A DNA stretch of 33,466 nt from Ignavibacteriota bacterium (GTDB lineage: Bacteria; Bacteroidota; Ignavibacteria; UBA10030), in NCBI GenBank assembly GCA_003819715.1, contig RPQN01000025.1, positions 1 to 33,466 of the forward strand, read 5' to 3'. The notes beneath the pieces were generated by a model that saw only the letters and a list, made by a program, of their open reading frames with translations, was not told the origin of the DNA and searched no databases. This document shows, in pieces, positions 7,613 through 16,789 of this stretch; the first letter of the stretch is position 1; every line of letters starts with the position of its first letter. The position numbers and the translations under genes were made by a program.

Positions 7613-8758
7613 ATGAAGAAGATGCTAGCAGTTTCTACACTTCTCATTCTTCTTGGATTAACGACTGCCGTTGGTCAAGGAAAATTCAGCGGTTACATGT
7701 TCGGGGATTACTATTATAATGTAGGGCGGGACGCAAGTATTCCGAGCTCGAACATCGCCAGCCCGGCTGGGACAACTGCGTATCAAGCATTCCAATTACG
7801 CCGCATTTACTTCGCGTACGATAACGATATTTCCGAGCAATTCACCACTCGCTTCCGTCTTGAAGCCGATCAGGCAGCTGCCACAAGTGCTCCAACCGCT
7901 TCGGGCGATGTTCTTCCCAGCGGCAAGGTCGGTGTATTTGTGAAAGACGCGTACTTGATGTGGAAAAATGTTTTCGGCGGCAGCAATCTGATTTTCGGCG
8001 TCCAGCCGACTCCCGCCTATGATGTTTCAGAGGGAGCGTGGGGATACCGGTCGCTTGAAAAGACGATTATGGATTTGCGCGGGACAGTTCCTTCGCGCGA
8101 TCTCGGAATTTCGTTAAAAGGAAAAATTACGAGCGACGGAATGATCAATTACTGGGCAATGTTTGCTAATGGAAGCGGCAACAATGTGGAAATAGATAAA
8201 TACAAACGGTACTATGCCCATATTCAATTGAAACCCGTGACGAATCTTCAGGCCACACTCTACGTCGATTACAAAGATGCAGTGGATATTCTCAATACTT
8301 ACACAAAAAATACTGTCAGCAACAGCGCGGTAACAACTGCGTTGTTTCTTGGATACAGCGAGCCGTTCAGTTATAACATCGGCGTCGAAGCTTTTGTACA
8401 ATCCATTTCTAATGCTCTCAAGGATACATCCGCAAAATCCTATGCGGCAAAATCCACTATGGGTTTCTCTGTGTTTGGCTCTTATAACATCCTGCCTGAG
8501 CTTGCAATTGTTGCCCGTTATGACAATTTCAACCCAAGCACGGACGACAAGGGAAAAGATCCCGTTGCAGTCACCGCCGCTGTCGCAAATGCGAATTTAT
8601 CCCGCAATTATATTATTGCCGGATTTTCATGGAAAGTCGACAAGAACGTCTCAATTATGCCCAATGTTTTGTATGAGACCTACGAAACACCGAAGGGCGG
8701 AAAAGCGATAAATGCTTCTACGACTGCTCGTCTCACCGCATATTATGTTTTTCTCTAA
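7613..8758 (+). CDS. Outer-membrane porin-like protein (phosphate-selective porin type)
   Basis: Signal peptide MKKMLAVSTLLILLGLTTAVGQ; YQAFQLRRIYFAYDNDISEQFTTRFRLEAD; beta-strand pattern with C-terminal ...LTAYYVFL; next to pstS. Confidence 0.8.
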   Translation: MKKMLAVSTLLILLGLTTAVGQGKFSGYMFGDYYYNVGRDASIPSSNIASPAGTTAYQAFQLRRIYFAYDNDISEQFTTRFRLEADQAAATSAPTASGDVLPSGKVGVFVKDAYLMWKNVFGGSNLIFGVQPTPAYDVSEGAWGYRSLEKTIMDLRGTVPSRDLGISLKGKITSDGMINYWAMFANGSGNNVEIDKYKRYYAHIQLKPVTNLQATLYVDYKDAVDILNTYTKNTVSNSAVTTALFLGYSEPFSYNIGVEAFVQSISNALKDTSAKSYAAKSTMGFSVFGSYNILPELAIVARYDNFNPSTDDKGKDPVAVTAAVANANLSRNYIIAGFSWKVDKNVSIMPNVLYETYETPKGGKAINASTTARLTAYYVFL

Positions 8759-8771
8759 TCAATAATTATTA

Positions 8772-8803
8772 GAATCCCGAAGTCTGGTGATTTCGGGATT
8801 CTT
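8772..8803 (+). other. Intercistronic stem-loop between porin and pstS
   Basis: AGAATCCCGAA-(10 nt)-TTCGGGATTCT, 11-bp perfect stem, no following T-tract. Confidence 0.75.
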
Positions 8804-8814
8804 AACCTAAGGAG

Positions 8815-9852
8815 ATGAAGATGAAATTTACAAAGATATGTATGAGTCTGGCGCTTGTGGTGGTCCTTTTCGGCACTACGCTTGCACAGATGAAACTTAA
8901 TGGCGCTGGTGCCACATTCCCGTACGTCATTTATTCAAAATGGTTCGACGTGTACAGCAAACAACATGGCGTGCAATTCAATTATCAATCTATTGGCAGT
9001 GGTGGCGGCATCAAGGCGGTGACAGATGGAACAGTAGACTTTGGTGCTTCCGATGCCGCGTTGTCTGATGGACAATTGAATACCATCAAAGAAAAGCAAG
9101 GATCAGATGTCCTGCATATACCAACCGTAATGGGCGCAGTGGTGGTGACGTATAACCTTCCGGGAGCAGGCAAAGACCTTCGCTTGTCTCCAGATGTACT
9201 TGCTAAAATTTTTCTCGGTCAGGTGAGAAACTGGAATGACCAATCGATCGCCCAGATCAATCCGGGAAAAACCCTGCCCAATGTACCGATTATCGTTGCG
9301 CATCGTTCGGACGGAAGCGGCACAACAAATATCTTCACGGATTATTTGAATAAGGTCAGCAAAACGTGGGCCGTGAATATTGGCAAAGGGACATCGGTCA
9401 ACTGGCCGATTGGTCTTGGCGGTAAAGGGAACGAGGGGGTTGCCGGTTTGGTGAAACAATCGGAAGGCGCAATAGGATATGTCGAATTAGCCTACGCTGT
9501 CCAAAACGGATTATCGTATGCTTCCATGCAAAATAAAGAAGGGAACTTTATCGTACCAAATTTTGACGCGGTTTCGGCTGCAGCTGCAGGCGTATCGAAG
9601 AATATGCCGGAGGATTTCCGTATCTCTTTGACTGATGCACCGGGAAAAGATTCTTATCCTATCAGCGGATTTACCTGGTTGTTAATCTACAAAAACATGA
9701 AAGACAAGGGAAAAGCGCAGGAGATTGTCAGGTTTTTGAAATGGGCAATGGAGGATGGTCAATCCTACGCGAAAGATCTTTATTATGCGCCGCTGCCGAA
9801 GGATGTCGTTAAACTGTGCGAAAAGAAAATTAACACGATCGTCACGAATTAA
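8815..9852 (+). CDS. pstS: Phosphate ABC transporter substrate-binding protein PstS
   Basis: LNGAGATFPYVIYSKWFDVYSKQHGVQFNYQSIGSGGGIKAVTDGTVDFGASDAALSD...RSDGSGTTNIFTDYL...WPIGLGGKGNEGVAGLV...GAIGYVELAYA, an E. coli-type PstS signature. Confidence 0.95.
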   Translation: MKMKFTKICMSLALVVVLFGTTLAQMKLNGAGATFPYVIYSKWFDVYSKQHGVQFNYQSIGSGGGIKAVTDGTVDFGASDAALSDGQLNTIKEKQGSDVLHIPTVMGAVVVTYNLPGAGKDLRLSPDVLAKIFLGQVRNWNDQSIAQINPGKTLPNVPIIVAHRSDGSGTTNIFTDYLNKVSKTWAVNIGKGTSVNWPIGLGGKGNEGVAGLVKQSEGAIGYVELAYAVQNGLSYASMQNKEGNFIVPNFDAVSAAAAGVSKNMPEDFRISLTDAPGKDSYPISGFTWLLIYKNMKDKGKAQEIVRFLKWAMEDGQSYAKDLYYAPLPKDVVKLCEKKINTIVTN

Positions 9853-9904
9853 TTTCGCAGAATAGTTCCTTGGGTGGAAACACCGACTATGACTGCGCAA
9901 CGGC

Positions 9905-9938
9905 CGGGTGGTGACAAACGGTGGATTGTTACCACCCG
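9905..9938 (+). other. Intercistronic stem-loop between pstS and pstC
   Basis: CGGGTGGTGACAA-ACGGTGGA-TTGTTACCACCCG: 13-bp stem with one G-U pair, 8-nt loop. Confidence 0.75.
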
Positions 9939-9955
9939 TTGTTCTATCAGAGATC

Positions 9956-10879
9956 ATGAGACAAACAAACATCAATATTGGGGACAGAATATTTAAGAAC
10001 ATGACAATGTTCTTTGCGATTATTGTGTTCGGACTTGTATTCCTTATGGCATACGAGATGATCCGTGGATCAGAATTATCACTTCAAAAGTTCGGATGGA
10101 AATTTCTGAGCGGTACCGTGTGGGACCCGGTTGCGGATGTGTACGGGGCTCTTCCCTATATCTATGGCACATTGACTTCCTCCTTTTTGGCAATGGTATT
10201 GGCATTTCCATTAAGCATCGGGATTGCAATTTTTCTCTCCGAACTCGCACCTCCATGGATCGAACGCCCTGTTTCCTTTATGGTCGAACTGCTTGCCGCC
10301 ATTCCAAGTATTGTGTACGGTCTCTGGGGAATATTCGTTCTTGTGCCGTGGCTGCGCACGTCTGTCGAGCCATTTCTTATCAAACATCTTGGCAGCCTGC
10401 CTTTTTTCAAAGGTGCGCCGTACGGATTTGGTATGCTCGCAGCAGGAATAATATTGGCCATTATGATACTCCCTATCATCTCCTCTATTTCACGGGATGT
10501 GCTCCGGGCAATTCCAAACTCGCAGCGGGAAGCTGCCCTTGCCATTGGCGCAACAAGATGGGAATCGACAAAGATCATCCTTGCTGGCGGAAAATCCGGC
10601 CTTCTCGGCGCGGCATTGCTCGGCCTCGGCCGCGCCGTCGGCGAAACGATGGCAGTCACGATGGTGATCGGCAACCGGGCTGAAATCTCCGCGTCACTTC
10701 TTGATCCGGGCCATTCCATGGCAAGTGTCATCGCAAACGAATTTGCCGAAGCAACGACAGCGCTGTATTCAAGCTCTCTTATAGAGATTGCACTCATTCT
10801 CTTTGCGGTTACGATTATTCTGAATGTTATTGCACGATTGATTGTCTGGAGTATCACCAAGAAATTTAAAACGACATGA
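9956..10879 (+). CDS. pstC: Phosphate ABC transporter permease PstC
   Basis: [76 protein letters not shown] at 9956 preferred over the track's GTG at 9908, which lies in the stem-loop. Confidence 0.93.
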   Translation: MRQTNINIGDRIFKNMTMFFAIIVFGLVFLMAYEMIRGSELSLQKFGWKFLSGTVWDPVADVYGALPYIYGTLTSSFLAMVLAFPLSIGIAIFLSELAPPWIERPVSFMVELLAAIPSIVYGLWGIFVLVPWLRTSVEPFLIKHLGSLPFFKGAPYGFGMLAAGIILAIMILPIISSISRDVLRAIPNSQREAALAIGATRWESTKIILAGGKSGLLGAALLGLGRAVGETMAVTMVIGNRAEISASLLDPGHSMASVIANEFAEATTALYSSSLIEIALILFAVTIILNVIARLIVWSITKKFKTT

Positions 10880-11739
10880 AGAAAATAAATTATGAAAAAT
10901 ATCATTGGCGGAAGATAAAAAGCACAACGATGACCGCGCTTTCCATCATGAGCGTTGTCATTGCTGTTATTCCGCTGTTTCTTATTTTCTTTTATACGCT
11001 TGCACAGGGAATCAGCGCTCTGAATCTCGATTTCTTTATTCACATGCCAAAGCCCGTCGGCGAAACTGGCGGCGGTATGGCAAACGCACTAATGGGAACT
11101 GCAATTCTCATCGGGTTAGGATGCCTCTTCGGATTGCCCGTCAGCATTTTTGCCGGCATCTACCTTGCAGAGCATGGCAATAACACGTTCGGGCAAATAG
11201 TAAGATTTTTCACCGATGTTCTCAGCGGCATTCCCTCCATCGTCGTTGGTGTCGTTGCATATATTTTAGTTGTCGTTCCGATGAAACAATACTCAGCGCT
11301 TGCAGGAGGTGTCGCACTCGGTATTCTCATGATCCCTACAGCCACTCGCACCACGGAAGAAATGATCCGGCTTGTACCTCACTCGCTGCGGGAAGCTGCG
11401 CTGGCAATCGGCCTCCCGCAATGGAAAACGACCTTGAGAATTATTCTCCCGACCGCGCTGAAAGGCATAACGACCGGTGTCCTTCTTGCCATCGCCCGTG
11501 CGGCGGGCGAAACTGCACCGCTGCTGTTTACTGCGCTGGGTAACCGGTTCTGGTCAACCGATCTCGGTCATCCCATGGCATCGTTGACCGTTTTTATTTA
11601 CGATTATGCTAAGGCTCCATTTGAAGACTGGAACAGGCAGGCCTGGGGCGCGGCATTTGTACTGATCGTACTTATTTTCATCGTCAACATGACGTTCCGT
11701 TTTGTCACCCGCGGGCGTTATGGTGATCATCAGAATTAA
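10876..11739 (+). CDS. pstA: Phosphate ABC transporter permease PstA
   Basis: [74 protein letters not shown]; overlaps the pstC stop by 4 nt (ATGA). Confidence 0.94.
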   Translation: MKKINYEKYHWRKIKSTTMTALSIMSVVIAVIPLFLIFFYTLAQGISALNLDFFIHMPKPVGETGGGMANALMGTAILIGLGCLFGLPVSIFAGIYLAEHGNNTFGQIVRFFTDVLSGIPSIVVGVVAYILVVVPMKQYSALAGGVALGILMIPTATRTTEEMIRLVPHSLREAALAIGLPQWKTTLRIILPTALKGITTGVLLAIARAAGETAPLLFTALGNRFWSTDLGHPMASLTVFIYDYAKAPFEDWNRQAWGAAFVLIVLIFIVNMTFRFVTRGRYGDHQN

Positions 11740-11749
11740 GGGAACCGTA

Positions 11750-12547
11750 ATGATAGAGACCCTCCAAAAGTTTTCACCAGCAATTGTATCACATAAAATG
11801 GACCTCAAACTCGAAGCGAAAACCGTAAATGCCTTCTTTGGAAAAACACAGGCATTGCAAAATGTATCACTCTCGATAGAAAAGAACCATGTCGTCGCAA
11901 TCATAGGTCCATCCGGCTGTGGCAAGTCGACGTTTCTTCGATGCTTGAATAGAATGCATGAAGTGGCAGGCGGAACGATGAACGGAACTATTTTGCTCGA
12001 TGGCAAAGATATTCACGAGAATGACCCGGTGAATCTCAGGCGGCGGGTCGGCATGGTATTTCAAAAGGCCAATCCCTTTCCGACGATGTCGATCTTTGAC
12101 AATGTCGCCGCCGGTCTTCGGTTGAACGGCATGGCACACAACGGCCATATTGCGGAGATAGTTGAACGAAGCCTTCAGCAGGCAGCACTCTGGAATGAAG
12201 TGAAGGATTCACTTTCAAAAAACGGCATGAGCATTTCCGGAGGGCAGCAGCAGCGCTTATGTATCGCCCGCGCCCTTGCCGTCAATCCGGAAGTACTTCT
12301 CATGGATGAACCTGCCAGCGCGCTCGATCCCATCCCAACAGCAAAAATTGAAGAATTGATTTATGAGTTGAAGAAGGACTATACTATCATCATTGTAACA
12401 CACAACATGCAGCAGGCGGCGCGCGTGAGCGATGAGACAGCGTTCTTTTATCTGGGTGAAATCATTGAATTTGACAATACGAAGAAAATCTTCACTGCGC
12501 CGTCGATCAAGCAAACGGAAGATTACGTTACGGGAAGATTCGGATAA
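11750..12547 (+). CDS. pstB: Phosphate ABC transporter ATPase PstB (canonical copy)
   Basis: Walker [11 protein letters not shown]-loop VFQ, signature ISGGQQQR, Walker B LLMDEP, H-loop VTHN. Start adjusted from 11702. Confidence 0.95.
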   Translation: MIETLQKFSPAIVSHKMDLKLEAKTVNAFFGKTQALQNVSLSIEKNHVVAIIGPSGCGKSTFLRCLNRMHEVAGGTMNGTILLDGKDIHENDPVNLRRRVGMVFQKANPFPTMSIFDNVAAGLRLNGMAHNGHIAEIVERSLQQAALWNEVKDSLSKNGMSISGGQQQRLCIARALAVNPEVLLMDEPASALDPIPTAKIEELIYELKKDYTIIIVTHNMQQAARVSDETAFFYLGEIIEFDNTKKIFTAPSIKQTEDYVTGRFG

Positions 12548-12562
12548 GGAAGAGGAATTATT

Positions 12563-13225
12563 ATGGAACGGCATTTTCAGCATGAGCTCGAAGGCGTAAA
12601 AACAAATCTCATCAAAATGGGAAGTGCTGTTGAAGAAAACATTAACAATGCGGTCATTGCAATTCTGGAGCGGAATGAAGTCATTGCAGCAAAGGTGATC
12701 GAGAGCGACAAACGAATCGATACACTCGAAATCGAGATAGACAATGCGATCATCGATATGCTGGCACTGCAGCAGCCGGTCGCGAGCGATCTCCGATTTA
12801 TTATTGCGGCACAAAAGATCAATAACGATCTCGAGCGCATCGGCGATCATGCCGTCAACCTTGCTGAATCAGCATTGACACTCCAGAAAAGCAAGAAATT
12901 GGAATCACTTTTAGAGATTCCTCAGATGGTCTCGGCAACGAAACTGATGCTGAAGTATGCCCTTGATAGTTTCATCCTCCTCGACCCAAAAATGGCGCGT
13001 ATAGTGCTGGAAACGGATGACCAAATCGATGAGTGGAATCGTTCTATGACAACGAACGTCATTGAACTTTTAAAAAACGATAAACAGTTGATCGAACCAG
13101 GCCTTGCACTCATCCGTATCAGCCAAAATCTGGAACGTGTGGCAGATATGGCCACAAATATTGCAGAAGAAGTAATTTTTCATATACAAGCACTGGTCGT
13201 AAAGCATCACGCCGAAGAGATATAG
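12563..13225 (+). CDS. phoU: Phosphate transport system regulator PhoU
   Basis: LEIEIDNAIIDMLALQQPVASDLRFIIAAQKINNDLERIGDHAVNLAE and ISQNLERVADMATNIAEEVIFHIQA. Confidence 0.95.
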   Translation: MERHFQHELEGVKTNLIKMGSAVEENINNAVIAILERNEVIAAKVIESDKRIDTLEIEIDNAIIDMLALQQPVASDLRFIIAAQKINNDLERIGDHAVNLAESALTLQKSKKLESLLEIPQMVSATKLMLKYALDSFILLDPKMARIVLETDDQIDEWNRSMTTNVIELLKNDKQLIEPGLALIRISQNLERVADMATNIAEEVIFHIQALVVKHHAEEI

Positions 13226-13308
13226 GGCCGGGCTCTCCTCATTCCTTTTTTCCTCCTTTGCTTAGCCGTTATTCGGTGAATCTGCCTGATATCTGTCCAC
13301 TCTATTTG

Positions 13309-13347
13309 TTAACAATTTCTTAACACCACTGTTACAGAATGTTTACC
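13309..13347 (+). promoter_or_regulatory. Candidate Pho box: four 11-bp-phased hexamers
   Basis: TTAACA (13309), TTAACA (13320), GTTACA (13331), TTTACC (13342), exactly 11 bp apart, 57 bp upstream of the pstS2 ATG; matches the known TTAACA direct-repeat style of Bacillus PhoP boxes. Confidence 0.6.
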
Positions 13348-13403
13348 TATATTTGAAACATAAAATATCGAACAATATGACCATACTGTAAAGGAACATT
13401 CAA

Positions 13404-14288
13404 ATGACTAAATCAACCAGCATTATCGTTTCAGCCGTGCTCGGGCTGCTGCTCTTCAGCGGGTGTGCGCGGAAAAGCGGTGATCAATCGAATTCCGTGC
13501 AAATTAAAGGTTCCGATACCATGGTGAACCTCGGCCAGGCTTGGGCAGAAGCGTATATGAAGCAAAATCCCGGCATGTCCATTGCCGTGACCGGAGGCGG
13601 ATCCGGAACCGGTATTACCTCTCTCATTAATAATACGTGCGACATTGCAGAAGTGTCGCGTGAGATGAAGCAGAGCGAAGTCGATCTCATCGCATCTAAA
13701 GGCGCGGCCCCATTGAAACTGATCGTTGCCCTGGACGGCCTTGCGGTTGTGGTCAGCCCTGAAAATAAAATTTCTGAACTGACGATAGACCAGCTCGCCG
13801 ATATATTCACCGGAAAAATCAAGAACTGGAAAGAACTCGGCGGGCGGGATGCAAAGATTGTCCTCCTCTCAAGGGAAGTAAATTCCGGGACCCATGTGTA
13901 TTTTAAAGAACACGTCCTCCGCCATGGCAAATCCGACGGCAAGGAAGAATTTGCAGCAGAAGCGCTGCTCCTCTCAAGTTCACAGGCCATTGCCGACGAG
14001 GTATCGCAGAACCAGGATGCCATCGGCTATTACGGAATGGGGTATATCACCTCGAAAGAAAAAGCGCTGAAGGTTGCGAAGGATAAAAATTCTCCTTTTG
14101 AAGCTCCGACGATGGAGAACGTTATCAGCGGCGCCTATCCCATCTCGCGGCCGTTGCTGATGTATACCAAAGGCGATCCAAAGGGATTGGCAAAAGCATT
14201 TATCGATTTTGTGCTTTCTTCTGCAGGCCAGGAAGTGGTGAAGAAGCTGGATTTTGTGCCGGTGCAACCCCTGAAACAAAGTAAGTAA
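13404..14288 (+). CDS. pstS: Second PstS-family phosphate-binding lipoprotein
   Basis: Lipobox LLFSGC; VQIKGSDTMVNLGQAWAEAYMKQNPGMSIAVTGGGSGTGITSLINNTCDIAEVSREMK; REVNSGTHVYFKEHVL. Confidence 0.92.
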   Translation: MTKSTSIIVSAVLGLLLFSGCARKSGDQSNSVQIKGSDTMVNLGQAWAEAYMKQNPGMSIAVTGGGSGTGITSLINNTCDIAEVSREMKQSEVDLIASKGAAPLKLIVALDGLAVVVSPENKISELTIDQLADIFTGKIKNWKELGGRDAKIVLLSREVNSGTHVYFKEHVLRHGKSDGKEEFAAEALLLSSSQAIADEVSQNQDAIGYYGMGYITSKEKALKVAKDKNSPFEAPTMENVISGAYPISRPLLMYTKGDPKGLAKAFIDFVLSSAGQEVVKKLDFVPVQPLKQSK

Positions 14289-14295
14289 CGCCGAA

Positions 14296-15168
14296 ATGCA
14301 CCTGCGAAAAGTAAAAGAGTTCATCATCGAACGGATGATTTTCCTCAGCGGCATCATGTCGATTATCATCGTCGCGTTGATTTTCATTTTTTTGCTCAAG
14401 GAAGGGCTGTCTATTTTCTGGAGGGTTCCGATTTCTGATTTTTTATTCGCGCGCAATTGGTACCCGATATCCGATCCCCCGCAATTCGGCATCCTGCCTC
14501 TCATCCTCGGATCGATTTTAGTCACGGCCGGGGCGGGAGTGATTTCCATTCCCATTGGAATCGCCAGCGCGCTTTTTATCGCAGAGATTGCCCCGCGTAA
14601 AACCAAGGAGGTTCTGAAAGCGGGCATCGAACTTCTTGCCGCAATTCCCTCCGTCGTGATCGGGTTTATCGGAATGGTGACGCTCGGCCCGTTTATAAAA
14701 GATCTCTTTCATCTATCAACCGGGCTCACAGCGCTTTCCGGGTCTATTACGCTCGCATTCATGGCGATGCCCACCATTGTGTCCATCGCCGAAGATGCCA
14801 TTACAGCGGTCCCCCGCCAGTACCGTGACGCTGCCATCGCCATGGGTGCAACAAAATGGCAGACCACGTGGCGCATTGTCGCCCATGCGGCGCGCCCCGG
14901 AATGGTTGCAGCCGTGATGCTCGGTATCGGCCGCGTGATCGGCGAGACGATGGCCGTCATGATGGTCACAGGGAATGCCGCATTAATACCGCATAGCATT
15001 CTTCAACCGGTGCGCACGTTAACGGCAACGGTTGCCGCGGAAATGGGCGAGACCGTGCAGGGCGGCGAGCATTATGCAGCGCTGTTCGCGATCGGTATTG
15101 TGTTATTCATTATTACATTCCTTATAAACGGCGTTGCCGATATTTATCTTCATAAAACAAAGAAATAA
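14296..15168 (+). CDS. pstC: Phosphate ABC transporter permease PstC (system 2)
   Basis: IELLAAIPSVVIGFIGMVTLGP, YRDAAIAMGATKWQTTWRIVAHAARPGMVAAVMLGIGRVIGETMAVMMVTGN. Confidence 0.93.
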   Translation: MHLRKVKEFIIERMIFLSGIMSIIIVALIFIFLLKEGLSIFWRVPISDFLFARNWYPISDPPQFGILPLILGSILVTAGAGVISIPIGIASALFIAEIAPRKTKEVLKAGIELLAAIPSVVIGFIGMVTLGPFIKDLFHLSTGLTALSGSITLAFMAMPTIVSIAEDAITAVPRQYRDAAIAMGATKWQTTWRIVAHAARPGMVAAVMLGIGRVIGETMAVMMVTGNAALIPHSILQPVRTLTATVAAEMGETVQGGEHYAALFAIGIVLFIITFLINGVADIYLHKTKK

Positions 15169-15186
15169 GATTTCCGGAATGATGAG

Positions 15187-16032
15187 ATGAACGTTCAGGT
15201 TGAACAAAAGATTGCATTCAGTATCCTCTTTCTCTGCACGCTGCTGGTGGTCGTGCCGGTACTGATCATTCTCGTCATCATCTTCGTGAAAGGTGCGGGC
15301 GCTCTCAATCTGGGGTTTTTATTTGAGATGCCCACGAATGGGATGACCGAAGGCGGAATTTTCCCGGCAATTTTAGGCACGTTGTACCTTGTCCTCGGAG
15401 CGCTCTTTTTTGCCGTGCCGCTCGGCGTCCTCTCTGCAATTTATCTCGTGGAGTACTCGCAGGAAACAGTGCTCAGCCGGATCGTGAAACTGGCCATTGT
15501 GAATCTTGCCGGAGTCCCATCGGTCGTGTACGGACTTTTCGGTCTGGGCATTTTTGTACTATTTTTAGGATTCGGCGCCTCTATCCTCTCCGGTTCGCTG
15601 ACGCTGGGTATTATGATCCTGCCGGTGATTATCACTTCATCCCGCGAAGCCCTGGAAAGTGTCCCGCAATCCTTCCGCATTGTCAGTTTATCACTCGGGG
15701 CGAGCAAATGGCAGACCATCCGGCATTCTGTCCTCCCACATGCGCTTCCCGGAATTCTTACAGGAACCATTCTCGGTATTGGAAGGGCTGCAGGGGAAAC
15801 CGCTCCGATTCTCTTCACCGTTGCCGCTTTTTATCTTCCAAAATTGCCGCAGTCCATGTTCGATCAGACGATGGCGCTTCCGTACCATTTGTACGTTATT
15901 TCCACGCAAGTCCCGGGCATACCGGAAACCATCCGTTACGGGACAGCCCTGGTGCTGCTGCTCCTGGTGCTGATCATGAATCTTGCCGCAATCATCCTCC
16001 GGTATCAATTTCGCAGGAGGAAAAAATGGTAG
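15187..16032 (+). CDS. pstA: Phosphate ABC transporter permease PstA (system 2)
   Basis: [94 protein letters not shown]. Confidence 0.93.
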   Translation: MNVQVEQKIAFSILFLCTLLVVVPVLIILVIIFVKGAGALNLGFLFEMPTNGMTEGGIFPAILGTLYLVLGALFFAVPLGVLSAIYLVEYSQETVLSRIVKLAIVNLAGVPSVVYGLFGLGIFVLFLGFGASILSGSLTLGIMILPVIITSSREALESVPQSFRIVSLSLGASKWQTIRHSVLPHALPGILTGTILGIGRAAGETAPILFTVAAFYLPKLPQSMFDQTMALPYHLYVISTQVPGIPETIRYGTALVLLLLVLIMNLAAIILRYQFRRRKKW

Positions 16033-16787
16033 GGGCAAAAGCACCAAAATTTTCCATTCAGGATTTCACAATCCATTTCGGGAATGTTGCGGCGCTTAAA
16101 AATCTTACTCTCGATATATTCTGCAACGAGATTTTTACGATCATCGGCCCTGCAAATTCCGGAAAATCATCGCTCCTCCAATCGCTGAACCGTCTCAATG
16201 ATCTCAATGCAGCTTACCGGAAAAGCGGGAAGATACTCCTGGATGGGACCAATATCGACGAACTGGAGGTGGAATCACTCCGGAAACGCGTCAGCATTGT
16301 CTTTGCACTGCCATTCCCCCTCCCCCTGTCGATATTTGACAATATCGCGTACGGGCCGCGTATGCACGGGATAAAAAATAAAGCGAAGCTTGCAGGAATT
16401 GTCGAGAATAGTCTGCGCGAATCCTATCTCTGGGATGAAGTGAAAGACCGTCTGCACATTCCGGCCATGAATCTTTCGGGCGGCCAGCAGCAGCGCCTCT
16501 GCATCGCCCGGATTCTTGCCGTCGAGCCAGAAGTGATCATGTTCGATGAACCGACCTCCGGTCTCGATCCGATATCAACCGCGCGCGTCGAGGAAACCCT
16601 GCGCGTGCTGAAAGAACGGTATACCATTATCCTCGTGACCAACAATGTCGCACAGGCAGCGCGTGTAGGCGACCGGACGGCGTTTGTTCTCATGGGAGAA
16701 CTCGTCGAACTCAACGAGACCAAACGGCTGTTCACCACCGCTGTAGACAAACGGACGGATGACTACATCACGGGAAAATTCGGATAA
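16026..16787 (+). CDS. PstB-like ATPase, copy alpha (Q-loop Gln and H-loop His replaced)
   Basis: ATG at 16026 overlaps the pstA2 stop by 7 nt, GGAGG at 16016-16020. Walker A GPANSGKSS, Walker B VIMFDEP, signature LSGGQQQR intact; Q-loop VFA (GCA 16305-16307), H-loop VTNN (AAC 16641-16643). The track's 15708 start runs into pstA2. Confidence 0.92.
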   Translation: MVGAKAPKFSIQDFTIHFGNVAALKNLTLDIFCNEIFTIIGPANSGKSSLLQSLNRLNDLNAAYRKSGKILLDGTNIDELEVESLRKRVSIVFALPFPLPLSIFDNIAYGPRMHGIKNKAKLAGIVENSLRESYLWDEVKDRLHIPAMNLSGGQQQRLCIARILAVEPEVIMFDEPTSGLDPISTARVEETLRVLKERYTIILVTNNVAQAARVGDRTAFVLMGELVELNETKRLFTTAVDKRTDDYITGKFG

Positions 16788-16789
16788 TC

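Noticed and set aside
9908-9955. GTG-start N-terminal extension of PstC
   Set aside because: The extension is encoded by the stem-loop and reads unlike a PstC N-terminus; ATG at 9956 is more plausible.
16026-16787. PstB-alpha as a decaying pseudogene
   Set aside because: Full-length, in frame, overlapping pstA2 with a good ribosome-binding site, and Walker A, Walker B and LSGGQ retained; selective change of only Q and H residues fits a degenerate-site subunit better, though decay cannot be excluded without homologues.
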